Of a DNA stretch of 64,000 bases, positions 1 to 10,119 are shown one piece after another. Numbering within the stretch: the stretch's first letter is position 1; every line of letters starts with the position of its first letter. A model generated the notes under the pieces. That model was not told where the DNA came from. It made no database searches and saw nothing but the letters and a program-made list of their open reading frames with translations. The position numbers and the translations under genes are program-made. The stretch comes from Chryseobacterium sp. BLS98. GTDB lineage: Bacteria > Bacteroidota > Bacteroidia > Flavobacteriales > Weeksellaceae. The stretch lies in NCBI RefSeq assembly GCF_001045445.1, contig NZ_LFNF01000003.1:558001-622000 (forward strand). Direction: 5' to 3'.

Positions 1-989
1 AAACTGATCTGGGCAAAGCTCAGATCTACGATACTGAAAATCACAAGAAAAACAGCTGCTGCTGCCCCCAGCATATATATTGCCTTTTTGCCCTGGCTTA
101 ATGACTGGTTTAAAGAAATGGCCCCAAGAAAACGGCCGATCATGGCACCACCCCAATACAGGGAAAGATAATTTTTGCTGATAATTTCATTAAAGCCCAT
201 AATCTGAGGCTGTTCCAAGAAGCTGATGATGAAGCTTCCTACCGCCACTTCTCCGCCCACATAGCAGAACATGGCAAAAACCCCAAATTTCAGATGACTG
301 AACTGAAGAGCTCCCCAGCCTCTTACAATTTCCTCTTCCTGGGTCTGGAAAGACGGCAGTTTTACCCTGGAAATCAATAAAGCAACCAATAAAAGAATAC
401 CGGCAAAGATCAGATAAGGAATTCTGGTTGCCACAGCGCTGAATGAACCGTCCGGCGATGAGAAAAATTCAAAGATCAAATGTCCGCCAAGTACCGGGGC
501 AATTGTTGTTCCGAATGCATTGAAAGCTTGCGTCATATTCAGGCGGCTGGAAGCAGATTCTTCACTGCCCAGCAAGGATACATAGGCATTTGCTGTAATC
601 TGAAGCACGGTGAAACCCAGCCCGAGAATAAACAGAGCCCCCAAAAACAGAGGATAATAAGAAAAAGTGGCGGCCGGATAAAATAAGACACAGCCAAAAG
701 CGGCCAGAAAGATACCGAAGATGATTCCTTTCTTATATCCTGCCTTGTTGATAGGATCTCCTTTTGAAATAGAGATCAGGAAATAGATCAGGGAACCGAT
801 AAAATAAGCTCCGAAAAAGCAGAACTGCACCAGCATCGATTCGAAAAAAGTGAGTTTGAAAAGCTGTTTCAGGTAGGGGATCAGGATATCATTCATACAG
901 GTGATGAACCCCCACATAAAAAAGAGCAAAGTGATTGTGATTAAAGGAACTGTATAATTCCTGCTCTGTGTTACTTCTTTATTGATCAT
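1..989 (-). CDS. MFS sugar symporter, FucP/GluP type (C-terminus cut by window edge)
   Basis: Family role: cation-coupled uptake of a sugar across the inner membrane. Translation from the ATG at 989 gives about 329 residues before the window ends, so roughly the last quarter (the final helices) is missing. The first helix carries FMWGFITCMNDILIPY (residues 24-39), followed by repeated hydrophobic helices and the loop SRLNMTQAFNAFGTT. These are typical of the major-facilitator branch that moves fucose, glucose or galactose. The substrate cannot be told from sequence and no sugar-catabolic gene is in view to help. It is transcribed divergently from pnp across a 422-base gap. The family call is firm and the substrate is open. 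Confidence 0.85.
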   Translation of the reverse strand, partial: MINKEVTQSRNYTVPLITITLLFFMWGFITCMNDILIPYLKQLFKLTFFESMLVQFCFFGAYFIGSLIYFLISISKGDPINKAGYKKGIIFGIFLAAFGCVLFYPAATFSYYPLFLGALFILGLGFTVLQITANAYVSLLGSEESASSRLNMTQAFNAFGTTIAPVLGGHLIFEFFSSPDGSFSAVATRIPYLIFAGILLLVALLISRVKLPSFQTQEEEIVRGWGALQFSHLKFGVFAMFCYVGGEVAVGSFIISFLEQPQIMGFNEIISKNYLSLYWGGAMIGRFLGAISLNQSLSQGKKAIYMLGAAAAVFLVIFSIVDLSFAQIS

Positions 990-1336
990 AAACATTTATT
1001 TATTTTGAAAAAGAACGATTAGCTCTTTCAGTTGGTTTCGTCTGCTGCATATCTATTTTGAGAAGCAGGGCAAATATAAGGGAAGTAGGCTGTTTCTGCA
1101 ACCAATAGCCTTTAATAGGATATAAATATTATTTTCACTTTTTGAGACAATAATACGAAAATGACCGGATTCTTTGTTTAATTTTTTTGAAAAAATGCTT
1201 TAAATGATGAAATGGGATGATTAAGCTGAACATTCTGTAAGTAATTTAGGCTGCTTTGTTGAAACATATAAGCGGAATCTTACCATCCGGATTGCTATTT
1301 CCGGGATTGAAAATTTAATATTTCATTATTATATGT

Positions 1337-1344
1337 TACCTTTG
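1337..1344 (+). promoter_or_regulatory. Bacteroidota -7 promoter box (TACCTTTG) for pnp
   Basis: TACCTTTG fits the Bacteroidota housekeeping -7 consensus TAnnTTTG, 67 nt before the pnp start codon. A matching -33 TTTG is not obvious; TTTA at 1314-1317 is the nearest. The rest of the gap 990-1411 between the transporter and pnp holds no gene I can support. The rpsO gene that often precedes pnp is not here. Confidence 0.6.
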
Positions 1345-1411
1345 CAGACGAAAATTTAAAGAGTTTAAATATTAATTCATACTCAATACGGAGTATTAAG
1401 ACGACAAATTT

Positions 1412-3673
1412 ATGAGTGTACCTCAAGCGTTTACAGAAACGATTACTCTTGCAGACGGCAGAGAAATCACTATTGAAACGGGGAAATTAGCTAAGCAGGC
1501 TGATGGATCTGTTGTAGTAAAAATGGGTGGAACTATGCTTTTAGCAACAGTTGTAGCCAATAAAGAAGCAAATCCTGGTGTAGATTTTTTACCGTTAACG
1601 GTAGATTACAGAGAAAAATTCTATGCAGGTGGAAGAATTCCTGGAAATTTCTTCCGTAGAGAAGCAAGACCTTCCGATCAGGAGATATTAACGATGCGTT
1701 TGGTAGACAGGGTTCTACGTCCGCTTTTCCCTGAAGACTTCCATGCCGAAGTTCAGGTAATGATCTCTTTAATTTCTTATGACGGAAAAACAATTCCTGA
1801 TGATTTAGCAGGTTTGGCAGCTTCTGCGGCTATCGCTATTACCGATATTCCTTTCAACGGACCGATGTCTGAAGTAAGAGTGGTAAGATTTGACGGTCAA
1901 TTGGCCATTAATCCTAGCTATGAAGAACTGAAAAATTCAGAGCTTGATATTATGGTGGGAGCTACCAAAGATTCTATCGTAATGGTGGAAGGGGAGATGA
2001 AAGAAATTTCTGAGCAGGAAATGCTGGAAGCGATCATCTTCGGTCATGCTGAAATTAAAAAACAAATTGAAGCTCAGGAAAGATTAGCTGAAAAAGTAGG
2101 TAAAGCTTTCCCGAAAAGAGAATACAGCCACGAAACTCACGACGAAGCTATTCGTGAGAAAGTTTGGAAAGAGTGCTACGATAAAGTATACGAAGTGGCA
2201 AAAACGCCATCCGGAAAAGAAGAAAGAGGAGAAAAATTCAAGGCTGTCCTTGAAGAATTCCTTGCACAGTATGCAGATGATGCCGAAGAACTGGAAAGAG
2301 TAACTCCTTTCGTAAAAGTATATTATCATGATGTAGAGAAAGAAGCAATGCGTCAGATGATCCTTGAAGACAACATCCGTCTTGATGGCCGTGATCCTCA
2401 GACGATCCGCCCGATCTGGTCGGAAATTGATTACCTTCCGGGAGCTCACGGTTCTGCAGTGTTTACAAGAGGAGAAACTCAGTCACTGACTGCTGTAACA
2501 TTAGGTTCTGTAAAAGATGCCAACATGGTGGACAGCGTTATTTCTCAGCACGACGAAAAATTCTTCCTGCATTATAACTTCCCTCCATTCTCAACCGGTG
2601 AAGCAAGACCTTTAAGAGGAACTTCAAGAAGAGAAGTAGGACACGGAAACCTTGCCCAGAGAGCATTACAGGCAGTTATCCCTGAAGAAAACCCATATAC
2701 CATCAGAATTGTTTCCGATATCCTTGAATCAAACGGTTCGTCTTCAATGGCAACAGTTTGTGCAGGAACGTTAGCTTTGATGGATGCCGGTGTACAGATT
2801 ACAAAACCGGTTTCAGGTATTGCAATGGGACTTATTACTGATGCCAAATCAGGTAAATTCACTGTACTTTCCGATATCTTAGGAGATGAAGATCACTTAG
2901 GAGATATGGACTTTAAAGTTACAGGTACTGAGGACGGTATCACCGCTTGCCAGATGGATATCAAAATCCAGGGACTTTCTATGGACATCATGGAAAAAGC
3001 TTTGATGCAGGCTAAAGACGGAAGATTACATATCTTAAATAAAATCACAGAAACAATCGCTGAACCAAGAGCAGACGTGAAGCCTCACGCTCCGAAAATG
3101 GTGGTAATGGAGATCTCTAAAGACTTCATTGGTGCAGTAATCGGGCCTGGTGGAAAAATCATTCAGCAGATGCAGAAAGATACAGATACTGTGATCGCTA
3201 TCGAAGAGATTGGTGAGATCGGACGTATCGAAATTGCCGGTACAGACAGAGAAAAAATCAATGCTGCTGTTGCCAAGATCAACGAAATCACTTTTGTTCC
3301 TGTAGTAGGAGAGGTTTACAAAGGGAAAGTTGTGAAAGTAATGGATTTCGGAGCTTTTGTAGCGATTGCGAAAGGTACCGAAGGACTTCTTCACATTTCT
3401 GAAATAGAATGGGCTCGTTTAGACAAAGTTCCTTACGCAGAAGGTGATGAAGTAGAAGTGAAGTTCATGGGTTATGATGACCGTAAGAAAATGAAACTTT
3501 CAAGAAAAGTACTTTTACCAAGACCTCCAAGACCGGAAGGAAAACCAAGACCAGAAGGACAAGGAAGACCTGAAAGACCTGCCAGACAGGAAGAAAATGC
3601 AAGACCGGAAGGTGAAAGAAGATCTGCCGAACAAGCTCCACAGGAAAATCAAAATCCTTCAACTGAAGCTTAA
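1412..3673 (+). CDS. pnp: Polyribonucleotide nucleotidyltransferase (PNPase)
   Basis: Degrades RNA 3' to 5' by phosphorolysis, releasing nucleoside diphosphates, and can also add 3' tails; it acts in the cytoplasm as a trimeric ring. The 753 residues show the full family order: first RNase PH domain (about 10-140), helical linker, second RNase PH domain (about 325-470), KH domain with the loop GPGGK near residue 575, and an S1 RNA-binding domain near 632-705 ([15 protein letters not shown]). The last 45 residues are a low-complexity Arg/Pro/Glu tail. Similar variable tails follow the S1 domain in other family members. The start at 1412 is the first ATG after the promoter box. The gene is monocistronic, bounded by a promoter upstream and a strong terminator downstream. 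Confidence 0.97.
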   Translation: MSVPQAFTETITLADGREITIETGKLAKQADGSVVVKMGGTMLLATVVANKEANPGVDFLPLTVDYREKFYAGGRIPGNFFRREARPSDQEILTMRLVDRVLRPLFPEDFHAEVQVMISLISYDGKTIPDDLAGLAASAAIAITDIPFNGPMSEVRVVRFDGQLAINPSYEELKNSELDIMVGATKDSIVMVEGEMKEISEQEMLEAIIFGHAEIKKQIEAQERLAEKVGKAFPKREYSHETHDEAIREKVWKECYDKVYEVAKTPSGKEERGEKFKAVLEEFLAQYADDAEELERVTPFVKVYYHDVEKEAMRQMILEDNIRLDGRDPQTIRPIWSEIDYLPGAHGSAVFTRGETQSLTAVTLGSVKDANMVDSVISQHDEKFFLHYNFPPFSTGEARPLRGTSRREVGHGNLAQRALQAVIPEENPYTIRIVSDILESNGSSSMATVCAGTLALMDAGVQITKPVSGIAMGLITDAKSGKFTVLSDILGDEDHLGDMDFKVTGTEDGITACQMDIKIQGLSMDIMEKALMQAKDGRLHILNKITETIAEPRADVKPHAPKMVVMEISKDFIGAVIGPGGKIIQQMQKDTDTVIAIEEIGEIGRIEIAGTDREKINAAVAKINEITFVPVVGEVYKGKVVKVMDFGAFVAIAKGTEGLLHISEIEWARLDKVPYAEGDEVEVKFMGYDDRKKMKLSRKVLLPRPPRPEGKPRPEGQGRPERPARQEENARPEGERRSAEQAPQENQNPSTEA

Positions 3674-3694
3674 GATTAAATCTTATATATAATG

Positions 3695-3722
3695 AAATCC
3701 CTCAAATTGAGGGATTTTTTTT
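3695..3722 (+). terminator. Rho-independent terminator of pnp
   Basis: Perfect 11-bp inverted repeat (AAATCCCTCAA / TTGAGGGATTT) followed by a T run, 22 nt after the pnp stop codon. Confidence 0.85.
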
Positions 3723-3774
3723 GCTTAATACATAAGCTTTATCAGCTGATATTCCTACAATTAATAATTTTTTT

Positions 3775-3798
3775 GTCAGGCTGAGCGGAGTAGAAGCC
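3775..3798. repeat. Short REP-like intergenic element
   Basis: GTCAGGCTGAGCGGAGTAGA followed by AGCC, lying between two convergent genes. It is GC-rich against an AT-rich background, and its ends GGCT/AGCC can pair. From memory, closely similar sequences recur in flavobacterial intergenic regions, but only one copy is in this window, so repetition cannot be shown here. Confidence 0.4.
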
Positions 3799-3827
3799 TT
3801 TTAAACATCAGCATACCATCTATATCT

Positions 3828-6242
3828 TTAGGCTCCGATTCTCTGTTTAAGATCATCCGCACCGCCGGTTTTTCTGGGCTGTCCGTTTTTAGAAGAGCCG
3901 AAATTATAGGTATAGGAAATTGTTGCCACGCGGGAATCTCTTTTCACCACAAAATTTTCTACATAATTATTGAAAATCGTTTGCGCCTTTGGATTGCTTG
4001 TGAAGAAAATGTCATTGAAAGAAAATTTCAGTGTGCTGTTGTTCTTAAATTTCTTCTGAGCCCCGATGTTCAGGTACCAGTTCGGTTTTACATCCATATA
4101 GGCATAAACCTCCCTTGCCTGGTAATTTCCGGTAAGTTCAGCACTGAAACCGTTCCCCAGTTTAAAAGAATTAATGCTGTTGAGGTTGAAGGTGAAATTC
4201 CCTTTATTATTAATCTGGGTTCCCGAAACATTTCCTGTATAAGATCCGTAATAAAAATTGGCACTGTTATTCATTTCCCACCATTTCGTTACTTTTACAG
4301 GAGCAATCAGGTAAAGTCCCACATACGATGCAGAATTAAGGTTTTCATTCGTTTGAACCGTAATATTCTCCCCATTTTCCGTAACAGGTTTAATGACATC
4401 CGTGATATTATTTTTTGTTTTGCTGTAGCTTAATGTAGCAAAATACTTACTGTTCAGACCGTAAGTTAGCTCATAGTTCATCGTTGTCTGTGGGTTCAGA
4501 TCCGGGTTTCCTGCTTTATAAGTGGTTGGATCCAGATAAAATTTGAAAGGATTTAATTGATTGTAGCTGGGTCTCGTAATTCTCCTGCTGAAATTGATCT
4601 CCAGGTTGCTTTTATCTGTTATATTATAAGAGAAAACCGCACTCGGGAACAGCTGTGTATAATTCTTTTTGTTTACTTGATTGGTAGTGAGCTGGGTTCC
4701 TTTCACAATTGTATTTTCAGCTCTCAAACCGAATGTAGCACTGAACTTCTCCCACTTTTTAGAAACATTTCCATAGGCAGCATTGATGTTTTCTTCATAA
4801 ATAAAATGATTGGTCTTATTAAGATCCAGTTCAGGAGTTCCTGAGCTTGCATTGAAGAATTTCAGGTCATTGTCTGCTTTTACAAAACTTGTTTTGATGC
4901 CGGCTTCCAGTTTCCAGCTGTCTTTCAGATTTTTTGTAAGATCAGATTTCAGAGAATAAATGTTCAGATTTCCGTTGATATCACCCTGCAGAATATCAAG
5001 ATTTTTCAGACTTCCCGATTTTTCATAATTCCTTGTTTCAAAATTTTGCAGAGAAGTATTCGAATAATTGATGAAGTCAAAATCTGTAGTAATTTCAGAT
5101 CCCAGTGAATCAATTGTATATTTATGGTTCAGATTGAATGAAATATTTTTCCAGTGGTCATGAGAACGGTTCTGAGTGGTAAAACTACCCGTAGGAAGAT
5201 GGTCACTTCCCAGTATGAGACTGGAGTTGTCACCTTTTGGATCAAATTTGTTGCTCACAAAGCCTACCGAGAATCCCAAAACATTCTTATCATTCATATA
5301 ATAATCCATTCCCGTTTTGGCAATATGGTTCCTGAAATTGAACTTCAGGAAATTATCCTGTAGATAAGCCTTATCAAAAGCACCATCACTATAAAAATTC
5401 CTGTCCAGAACCAGGTGATTGTAGAATTCCCTGTAGGCAAAGCTGTAATTGGCAAAAATATTCACTTTCTTATTCCTGTGATTGATGCTGAAGCTGTTAT
5501 TGTTTTTGATGAATTTTCCGGTACCAAGAGCAGTCGAAATACTTCCGTTTGTCCCTTTTCGCTGATCTTTTTTTAGTTTGATATTGATGATTGATGTTCC
5601 GGCTGCATCATATTTTGAAGACGGATTGGTAATAAATTCTATTTTCTCTAATGTTGAAGACGGAATTCCGCGCAGATAAGCAGCAAGATCACTTCCTGTC
5701 ATCGGAGTATTTTTACCGTCGATCTGTACCAGCAGATTTCCTTTTCCGCGAAGACTGATGTTGTCATTGTTGTCCACATTCACACCCGGAGCTTTTTCCA
5801 AAACTTCAAAAGCAGAATTTCCGGTACTTGCAATACTGTTTTCAACATTAAGAATCATTTTTCCATCCTGACGTTCAATGTAGGGCCTGGTTTTCGTGAT
5901 CGTCACTCCTTCGATGGTTTTTACACTAAGGTCTATAGGAGATAGTGTTTTATTTTCTGTTATCTGGATATTTTCCGACTGATATACCTCGGCGCCGTTT
6001 CTGCTGATCTTTAAACGGTAACTTCCTTCCTTAAGATCATTGAAGATAAATTTACCATTCTGTTCTGCAATTTCTGTTTTTATCAATGCATTTCCGGAAT
6101 CAAACAGGTTGATTTCCATTTGCTCGGTTTTTCCTCCGCTGATATTTCCTGAGAGTGAAAAATTCTGTGTACTCTGTGCTGAAAACAGGCTGCTTAGTAA
6201 GGCCAGTGTCCATGTTAATAAGAGCAGAAATAATCTGGTCAT
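3828..6242 (-). CDS. Outer-membrane beta-barrel protein, TonB-receptor-like (PF14905 type)
   Basis: 804 residues. A signal peptide of about 22 residues ends in LFSAQS. A carboxypeptidase-regulatory-like beta domain follows at about 28-100 (FIFNDLKEGSYRLKI), then a plug-like region at about 125-235 (VLEKAPGVNVDNNDNISLRG, ITNPSSKYDAAGTSIINIKL), then a long barrel ending in TISYTYNFG. This is the outer-membrane beta-barrel family common in Bacteroidota. It is related to TonB-dependent receptors but is not paired with a SusD, so the ligand is unknown. The ATG lies 5 nt after the MarR gene stop codon, so the two are almost certainly co-transcribed and MarR-controlled. Export of a signal, or uptake of a siderophore or peptide, are both possible. 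Confidence 0.85.
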   Translation of the reverse strand: MTRLFLLLLTWTLALLSSLFSAQSTQNFSLSGNISGGKTEQMEINLFDSGNALIKTEIAEQNGKFIFNDLKEGSYRLKISRNGAEVYQSENIQITENKTLSPIDLSVKTIEGVTITKTRPYIERQDGKMILNVENSIASTGNSAFEVLEKAPGVNVDNNDNISLRGKGNLLVQIDGKNTPMTGSDLAAYLRGIPSSTLEKIEFITNPSSKYDAAGTSIINIKLKKDQRKGTNGSISTALGTGKFIKNNNSFSINHRNKKVNIFANYSFAYREFYNHLVLDRNFYSDGAFDKAYLQDNFLKFNFRNHIAKTGMDYYMNDKNVLGFSVGFVSNKFDPKGDNSSLILGSDHLPTGSFTTQNRSHDHWKNISFNLNHKYTIDSLGSEITTDFDFINYSNTSLQNFETRNYEKSGSLKNLDILQGDINGNLNIYSLKSDLTKNLKDSWKLEAGIKTSFVKADNDLKFFNASSGTPELDLNKTNHFIYEENINAAYGNVSKKWEKFSATFGLRAENTIVKGTQLTTNQVNKKNYTQLFPSAVFSYNITDKSNLEINFSRRITRPSYNQLNPFKFYLDPTTYKAGNPDLNPQTTMNYELTYGLNSKYFATLSYSKTKNNITDVIKPVTENGENITVQTNENLNSASYVGLYLIAPVKVTKWWEMNNSANFYYGSYTGNVSGTQINNKGNFTFNLNSINSFKLGNGFSAELTGNYQAREVYAYMDVKPNWYLNIGAQKKFKNNSTLKFSFNDIFFTSNPKAQTIFNNYVENFVVKRDSRVATISYTYNFGSSKNGQPRKTGGADDLKQRIGA

Positions 6243-6247
6243 TGTGT

Positions 6248-6688
6248 TTATTTTTTAGGATTGATACAGTTTTCTGATATTTTGAGCAGAGCATTATTCA
6301 TTACTTCCAGCTCTTCTTTTGTTACATTGTTCAGGGCTTTTTTTCTGTTACCTTCTACAATTTTTTGTACATCTTTAATAATTTTTATTCCGGATTCCGT
6401 TATCTCAAGATTAGTTTTCCTTCGGTCCACAGAGTGGGTGTGACGGATCACATATCCGGATTTTACCATCAGATCAATAATCCTTGTTACCGATGCATTA
6501 TCTTTAAAAACCAGATCACCAATTTCGTTCTGGGTAATTCCAGGATTTTCAAGAACAGCTTTAATGATCAACCACTGATCGATGGTAATGATAAATCCGT
6601 TAGCTTTAAGCTGGCGCTGGGCATAATTCCTGTAAGACCTGATTGCTTTGTCTATATTGTAGAAGATGATTGAATTTAACTTTTCCAT
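6248..6688 (-). CDS. MarR-family transcriptional regulator
   Basis: 146 residues, winged-helix repressor of the MarR type: dimerisation helices at both ends, HTH around LENPGITQNEIGDLVFKDNA, and the wing with the family signature HTHSVDRRKTNLEI. The ATG at 6688 is chosen. The frame stays open to a TTG at 6721, but that codon falls inside the probable operator. The gene is first in a two-gene operon with the outer-membrane barrel, and two overlapping palindromes just upstream suggest autoregulation. The ligand is unknown. Confidence 0.88.
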   Translation of the reverse strand: MEKLNSIIFYNIDKAIRSYRNYAQRQLKANGFIITIDQWLIIKAVLENPGITQNEIGDLVFKDNASVTRIIDLMVKSGYVIRHTHSVDRRKTNLEITESGIKIIKDVQKIVEGNRKKALNNVTKEELEVMNNALLKISENCINPKK

Positions 6689-6716
6689 ATTTTTCTGCTT
6701 TAATTTAAACTGATAA

Positions 6717-6737
6717 ATCAATTATTGATATATCAAT
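6717..6737. promoter_or_regulatory. Probable MarR operator: two overlapping palindromes
   Basis: ATCAATTATTGAT (6717-6729) and ATTGATATATCAAT (6724-6737) are both perfect palindromes sharing the half-site ATTGAT. They lie 29 nt upstream of the MarR start codon. Spacing and size fit a dimeric MarR site; binding is inferred. Confidence 0.6.
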
Positions 6738-6841
6738 TAATTAGTGGTGATTTTTTTTAGTTTGTTACAGATCAAATACATCTTTTTCAAAAAAGTTCAA
6801 AAAACTTAAAGCTATATAGTTTGAATAGTAAAAAATATCTA

Positions 6842-6906
6842 CCCGATCTACAAAATCTGCGAGAAAATATTTTTAATAACTCGCAGATTTTGCAGATTAA
6901 GCAGAT
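6842..6906. repeat. Inverted nonamer array (hairpin) between genes
   Basis: The left arm reads as two 9-mers, GATCTACAA and AATCTGCGA. The right arm reads as three, TCGCAGATT, TTGCAGATT and AAGCAGATG. The arms form a perfect 13-bp stem (6851-6863 with 6880-6892) around a 16-nt AT loop. It lies downstream of the M1-permease gene and could act as its terminator, although no clean T run follows. Confidence 0.6.
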
Positions 6907-6949
6907 GTTTGCGTCTAATTTAGTTTAAAGAGTTTTGTCCGTGAATGGT

Positions 6950-9900
6950 TTATATTGCTTTAAACAATTGGTCAATCTGCTTTCTCGTGGCTTCATTAGG
7001 ACATACTTTATAAAACTCGTTGAGCAGATCCAGAGAAGAAGGTTTCTTGGGATATTGATTGTTCTGTAGAAAGCTCTTCAACGCTTTATTCACTTTTTCT
7101 TCCCCGATCAGGTCACTTAACTTTACCATAGCTACAGCCCCTTTTGAATAAGATATGTGCGTGACATCTCCCGTTACTTTGTAAATCGGAATATTTTCAG
7201 AAAAACCTTTTTCACTGTCGTAGATCTGCTGGTGCATTGTTATTCTTTGCATCATTTTTTCCTTTCCATGCATTTTTTTGTACAGCATCATTTCCGTGTA
7301 CATGGCGAGTGTTTCGGTAAGCATTACTGCGCCTTGTCTGTCATCGGGATCAATCTGATTATTTCCCCACCACAGATGAGAAAGCTCGTGCCCAGCAAGC
7401 TCGTTGATGACATCCTGCTTCTTATCGGTATGAATGTTGGCATGGAAAACCATATCCTCGGGCATAAAAATGGCAGACGGATAGGCAGTTGCTGCAAATC
7501 CTCTCGTAAAAGACGAAATTTCAGCAAAATTGACTGTTTTGAATGGGTATTTTCCGAAGTTTTTTGTACAGTAATCCAATGTAACTTTTGCATTTTCAAG
7601 GAGGTGATCTGCGTTTTCAAAATGGTTTTTGTGATAGAAAACCTGTACTTTAATTCCTTTATAGCTCGTACTTTTTACTTCATAATTGGCCGAAGAAACA
7701 GCAAAGCGGAACGGAATATTTTCTGCTTTATACTTAAAATAGCTGCGCCCTGACTTTGTCCACTTTCTGACCAGATCTCCGGTACCTATTGCCGTCTGGT
7801 TTCTTTCAGTGGAAATGATCATATTCAAATTAATGAAATCCTTTTTAAACACTTCGGGAGCTTCAGGTTTTTCTGATTCTTCCAGCTTTCCAAGGTGATT
7901 TTCTTTTCTCAGTTTTTCATCCTGAATTTCTTCTGTTTTCTGGTACCCAATCACCGGATAATATCTGCTGATCCTCATAAAAGAACCATTACCTATGATG
8001 GCGTTAAAAGACTGATGTCCATTTACGGCATACCATTGATAAGATAGTTTGAATTCAAGGTGAGCATTTTCATTAGGTTGTAAAGGTTGTTTTAATTCGA
8101 TTTCAGAGATGTTTTTATTAATTCTCAGACTTTCGGAACCGGATAGGAAAACGGCGGATTCCAATTTGAGATCAGGATTGAAATTAATGAGAATTCTATT
8201 GACTGGCTGAGCTGTAAAGTTGGTCAGAGTGTATTTTCCCATAATTTCATATGCATTTTCTGAAGGATACAGTCTGATTTCGGTGGTAATATCTGAAATT
8301 TCAGGCTGCGGCAGGTTTTCATATTTTTTAAATTCTTTTTCGTACCGGATAGCTTCTATAACTGCTTTTCTTTCATTTTTAGGAATATAACCTTTCATGA
8401 AAAATGTACCGGCAAAAATCCCTGAAGAGAGTAAAAGAATGCCGGCAATAACCATAAAACGACTGCGCTTTTTAGCCCTGAAAATTCTATTGATCATCCA
8501 TAGAAACGCAATGACTCCGGTACCAAATAAAAGTCTTTCTGCAAAAGTGCGAGCGTAAGGACCATATCCGTTGAAATCACTGTAAGTCCCTTTAAAATCT
8601 GAAAATATTCTGAAAAGAGGATAAGGAAGTATTTTACCGGAAGCCGGACCGGTCAGAAGAAATACTGCTAAAACAGAAATGCCCAAAGAAATAAACTTGT
8701 TTCTGATGCAAGTATTAACAAAAAGGATAAATCCTGAAAAAAGCATTAACGGAAAAGTATTGAAAAGAAAAACTCCCAGATAGGCGCTCCAGTCGATATG
8801 AAGGTAATCATACAATGCCTGAAATACAATGCCTCCGGTTATTAAAATTCCGGTAAAGAAAAAAAGGAGAATGCTGATGGCAATGAAATGGCCTGTGAGC
8901 TTGCTTTCCGAAAAAAATGTCGTGTTTTCGATTGGTGAAAAACCCGATGAATCACTTCTCCAGTACAAGTCATTAATAAAATAAGCTGCAAGCAGAAAAC
9001 CGAACAGGGGAAAATTTTCTGAAATGGTTGTTGCCATAAGACCTGACCCGGCATATTTTTGTGGAAGACGGATGCCTTTTTCAATCTCAGCATACATTTC
9101 CATCCCGATAAAAAAGAGCAGAAGTATGGAAACTGCAGGAATGATGATGCCCCTGAAAAGGTAGAGCAGATCAATCTTTGCGAAGGACAGCATGGATCTG
9201 AATGTATTTTTCCAGCCAGAATCTGTTTGAGCTACCATATAAGAAAACCCTGACTTGGTTGTGATTTCGGGTTGCTGTAAGGTTTTCTTTACTTTTTGTT
9301 TTGAATGATCTGTGAAAGAAAATAAATGGTAGGTAAGTATCAGAAATACGGCAGAAGAGATCAGGTAAATTATCCTGTTAAGTAATAAATATCCCGAAAG
9401 AGGCACAATTAATGTGTTTTTCTGATGAACAGAGAATGTTCGTGCTTCAAAGAAATAAGGCGATAATCCGAACGGATCCAAAACAGACGAAATCTGCTGT
9501 GTTTCTATTGACTGGGGTAAGCTTCCTGTCATAAACGGAGAATTGGAAAAGACCAAAACGACCATATATATTACGTATAAAAGTAATCCGCTTACAACGA
9601 CCAACAGTTTTTTCTTAGCGGTGAATGAAACAAAAAACAGGAAGCTGCATACAAAAAAACAGTTGATAAACCCGAAAATCAACATAGGATAAAGATAATA
9701 TCCAATATTAAAATAATTCTGCATTTCACTTCCGATCCGCAGAACCTGGCCTATGAGAAAGCCTGTCATTAAAAAGGAAAAACTAAGGAAAGTCTGCAGA
9801 AAATAGACAAGGAATTTTCCACTCAGGTAAGTCCATCCGGAAAAAGGAAATGAAAATAATAGAAGGTCAAATTTTGAATCATGATCCTTAAAAAGAAACT

Positions 9901-10117
9901 GAACGGCATAAATTACAGCAATAAACAGGATGGACAGGCTCAGCATTCCTGTCATAAACCCAATCGTATAAGGTGAATTCAGGTAAATCCCGTCTCCAAC
10001 AGTAAGGTTGAATCTGTTACCACAAAATATACCTATACTTGTCAGAATCAGGGCTATAAGATAGGCTGGCCAGTGCTTGGAGATGCGTCCGGCTTCGAAT
10101 AAAAATAAGGCATTCAT
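6950..10117 (-). CDS. ABC-2 type permease fused to an M1-family metallopeptidase
   Basis: 1055 residues with two parts. Residues 1 to about 570 hold around a dozen hydrophobic helices in an ABC-2 permease arrangement. Residues from about 600 are an M1 (gluzincin) aminopeptidase-like region facing outside, with the zinc motif HELSH near residue 910 and a glutamate in MLTETLAMY as probable third ligand. That glutamate is 20 residues after the second histidine, against 18 in classical M1 enzymes. The start is 2 nt after the stop of the ABC ATPase, so the two form one exporter. Such permease-peptidase fusions are known in Bacteroidota; the substrate (probably a peptide or antibiotic) is unknown. 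Confidence 0.85.
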   Translation of the reverse strand: MNALFLFEAGRISKHWPAYLIALILTSIGIFCGNRFNLTVGDGIYLNSPYTIGFMTGMLSLSILFIAVIYAVQFLFKDHDSKFDLLLFSFPFSGWTYLSGKFLVYFLQTFLSFSFLMTGFLIGQVLRIGSEMQNYFNIGYYLYPMLIFGFINCFFVCSFLFFVSFTAKKKLLVVVSGLLLYVIYMVVLVFSNSPFMTGSLPQSIETQQISSVLDPFGLSPYFFEARTFSVHQKNTLIVPLSGYLLLNRIIYLISSAVFLILTYHLFSFTDHSKQKVKKTLQQPEITTKSGFSYMVAQTDSGWKNTFRSMLSFAKIDLLYLFRGIIIPAVSILLLFFIGMEMYAEIEKGIRLPQKYAGSGLMATTISENFPLFGFLLAAYFINDLYWRSDSSGFSPIENTTFFSESKLTGHFIAISILLFFFTGILITGGIVFQALYDYLHIDWSAYLGVFLFNTFPLMLFSGFILFVNTCIRNKFISLGISVLAVFLLTGPASGKILPYPLFRIFSDFKGTYSDFNGYGPYARTFAERLLFGTGVIAFLWMINRIFRAKKRSRFMVIAGILLLSSGIFAGTFFMKGYIPKNERKAVIEAIRYEKEFKKYENLPQPEISDITTEIRLYPSENAYEIMGKYTLTNFTAQPVNRILINFNPDLKLESAVFLSGSESLRINKNISEIELKQPLQPNENAHLEFKLSYQWYAVNGHQSFNAIIGNGSFMRISRYYPVIGYQKTEEIQDEKLRKENHLGKLEESEKPEAPEVFKKDFINLNMIISTERNQTAIGTGDLVRKWTKSGRSYFKYKAENIPFRFAVSSANYEVKSTSYKGIKVQVFYHKNHFENADHLLENAKVTLDYCTKNFGKYPFKTVNFAEISSFTRGFAATAYPSAIFMPEDMVFHANIHTDKKQDVINELAGHELSHLWWGNNQIDPDDRQGAVMLTETLAMYTEMMLYKKMHGKEKMMQRITMHQQIYDSEKGFSENIPIYKVTGDVTHISYSKGAVAMVKLSDLIGEEKVNKALKSFLQNNQYPKKPSSLDLLNEFYKVCPNEATRKQIDQLFKAI

Positions 10118-10119
10118 AA

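Noticed and set aside
2084..2449. Antisense open frame inside pnp
   Set aside because: Shadow of a strongly conserved gene; the composition is that of complemented Glu/Lys codons.
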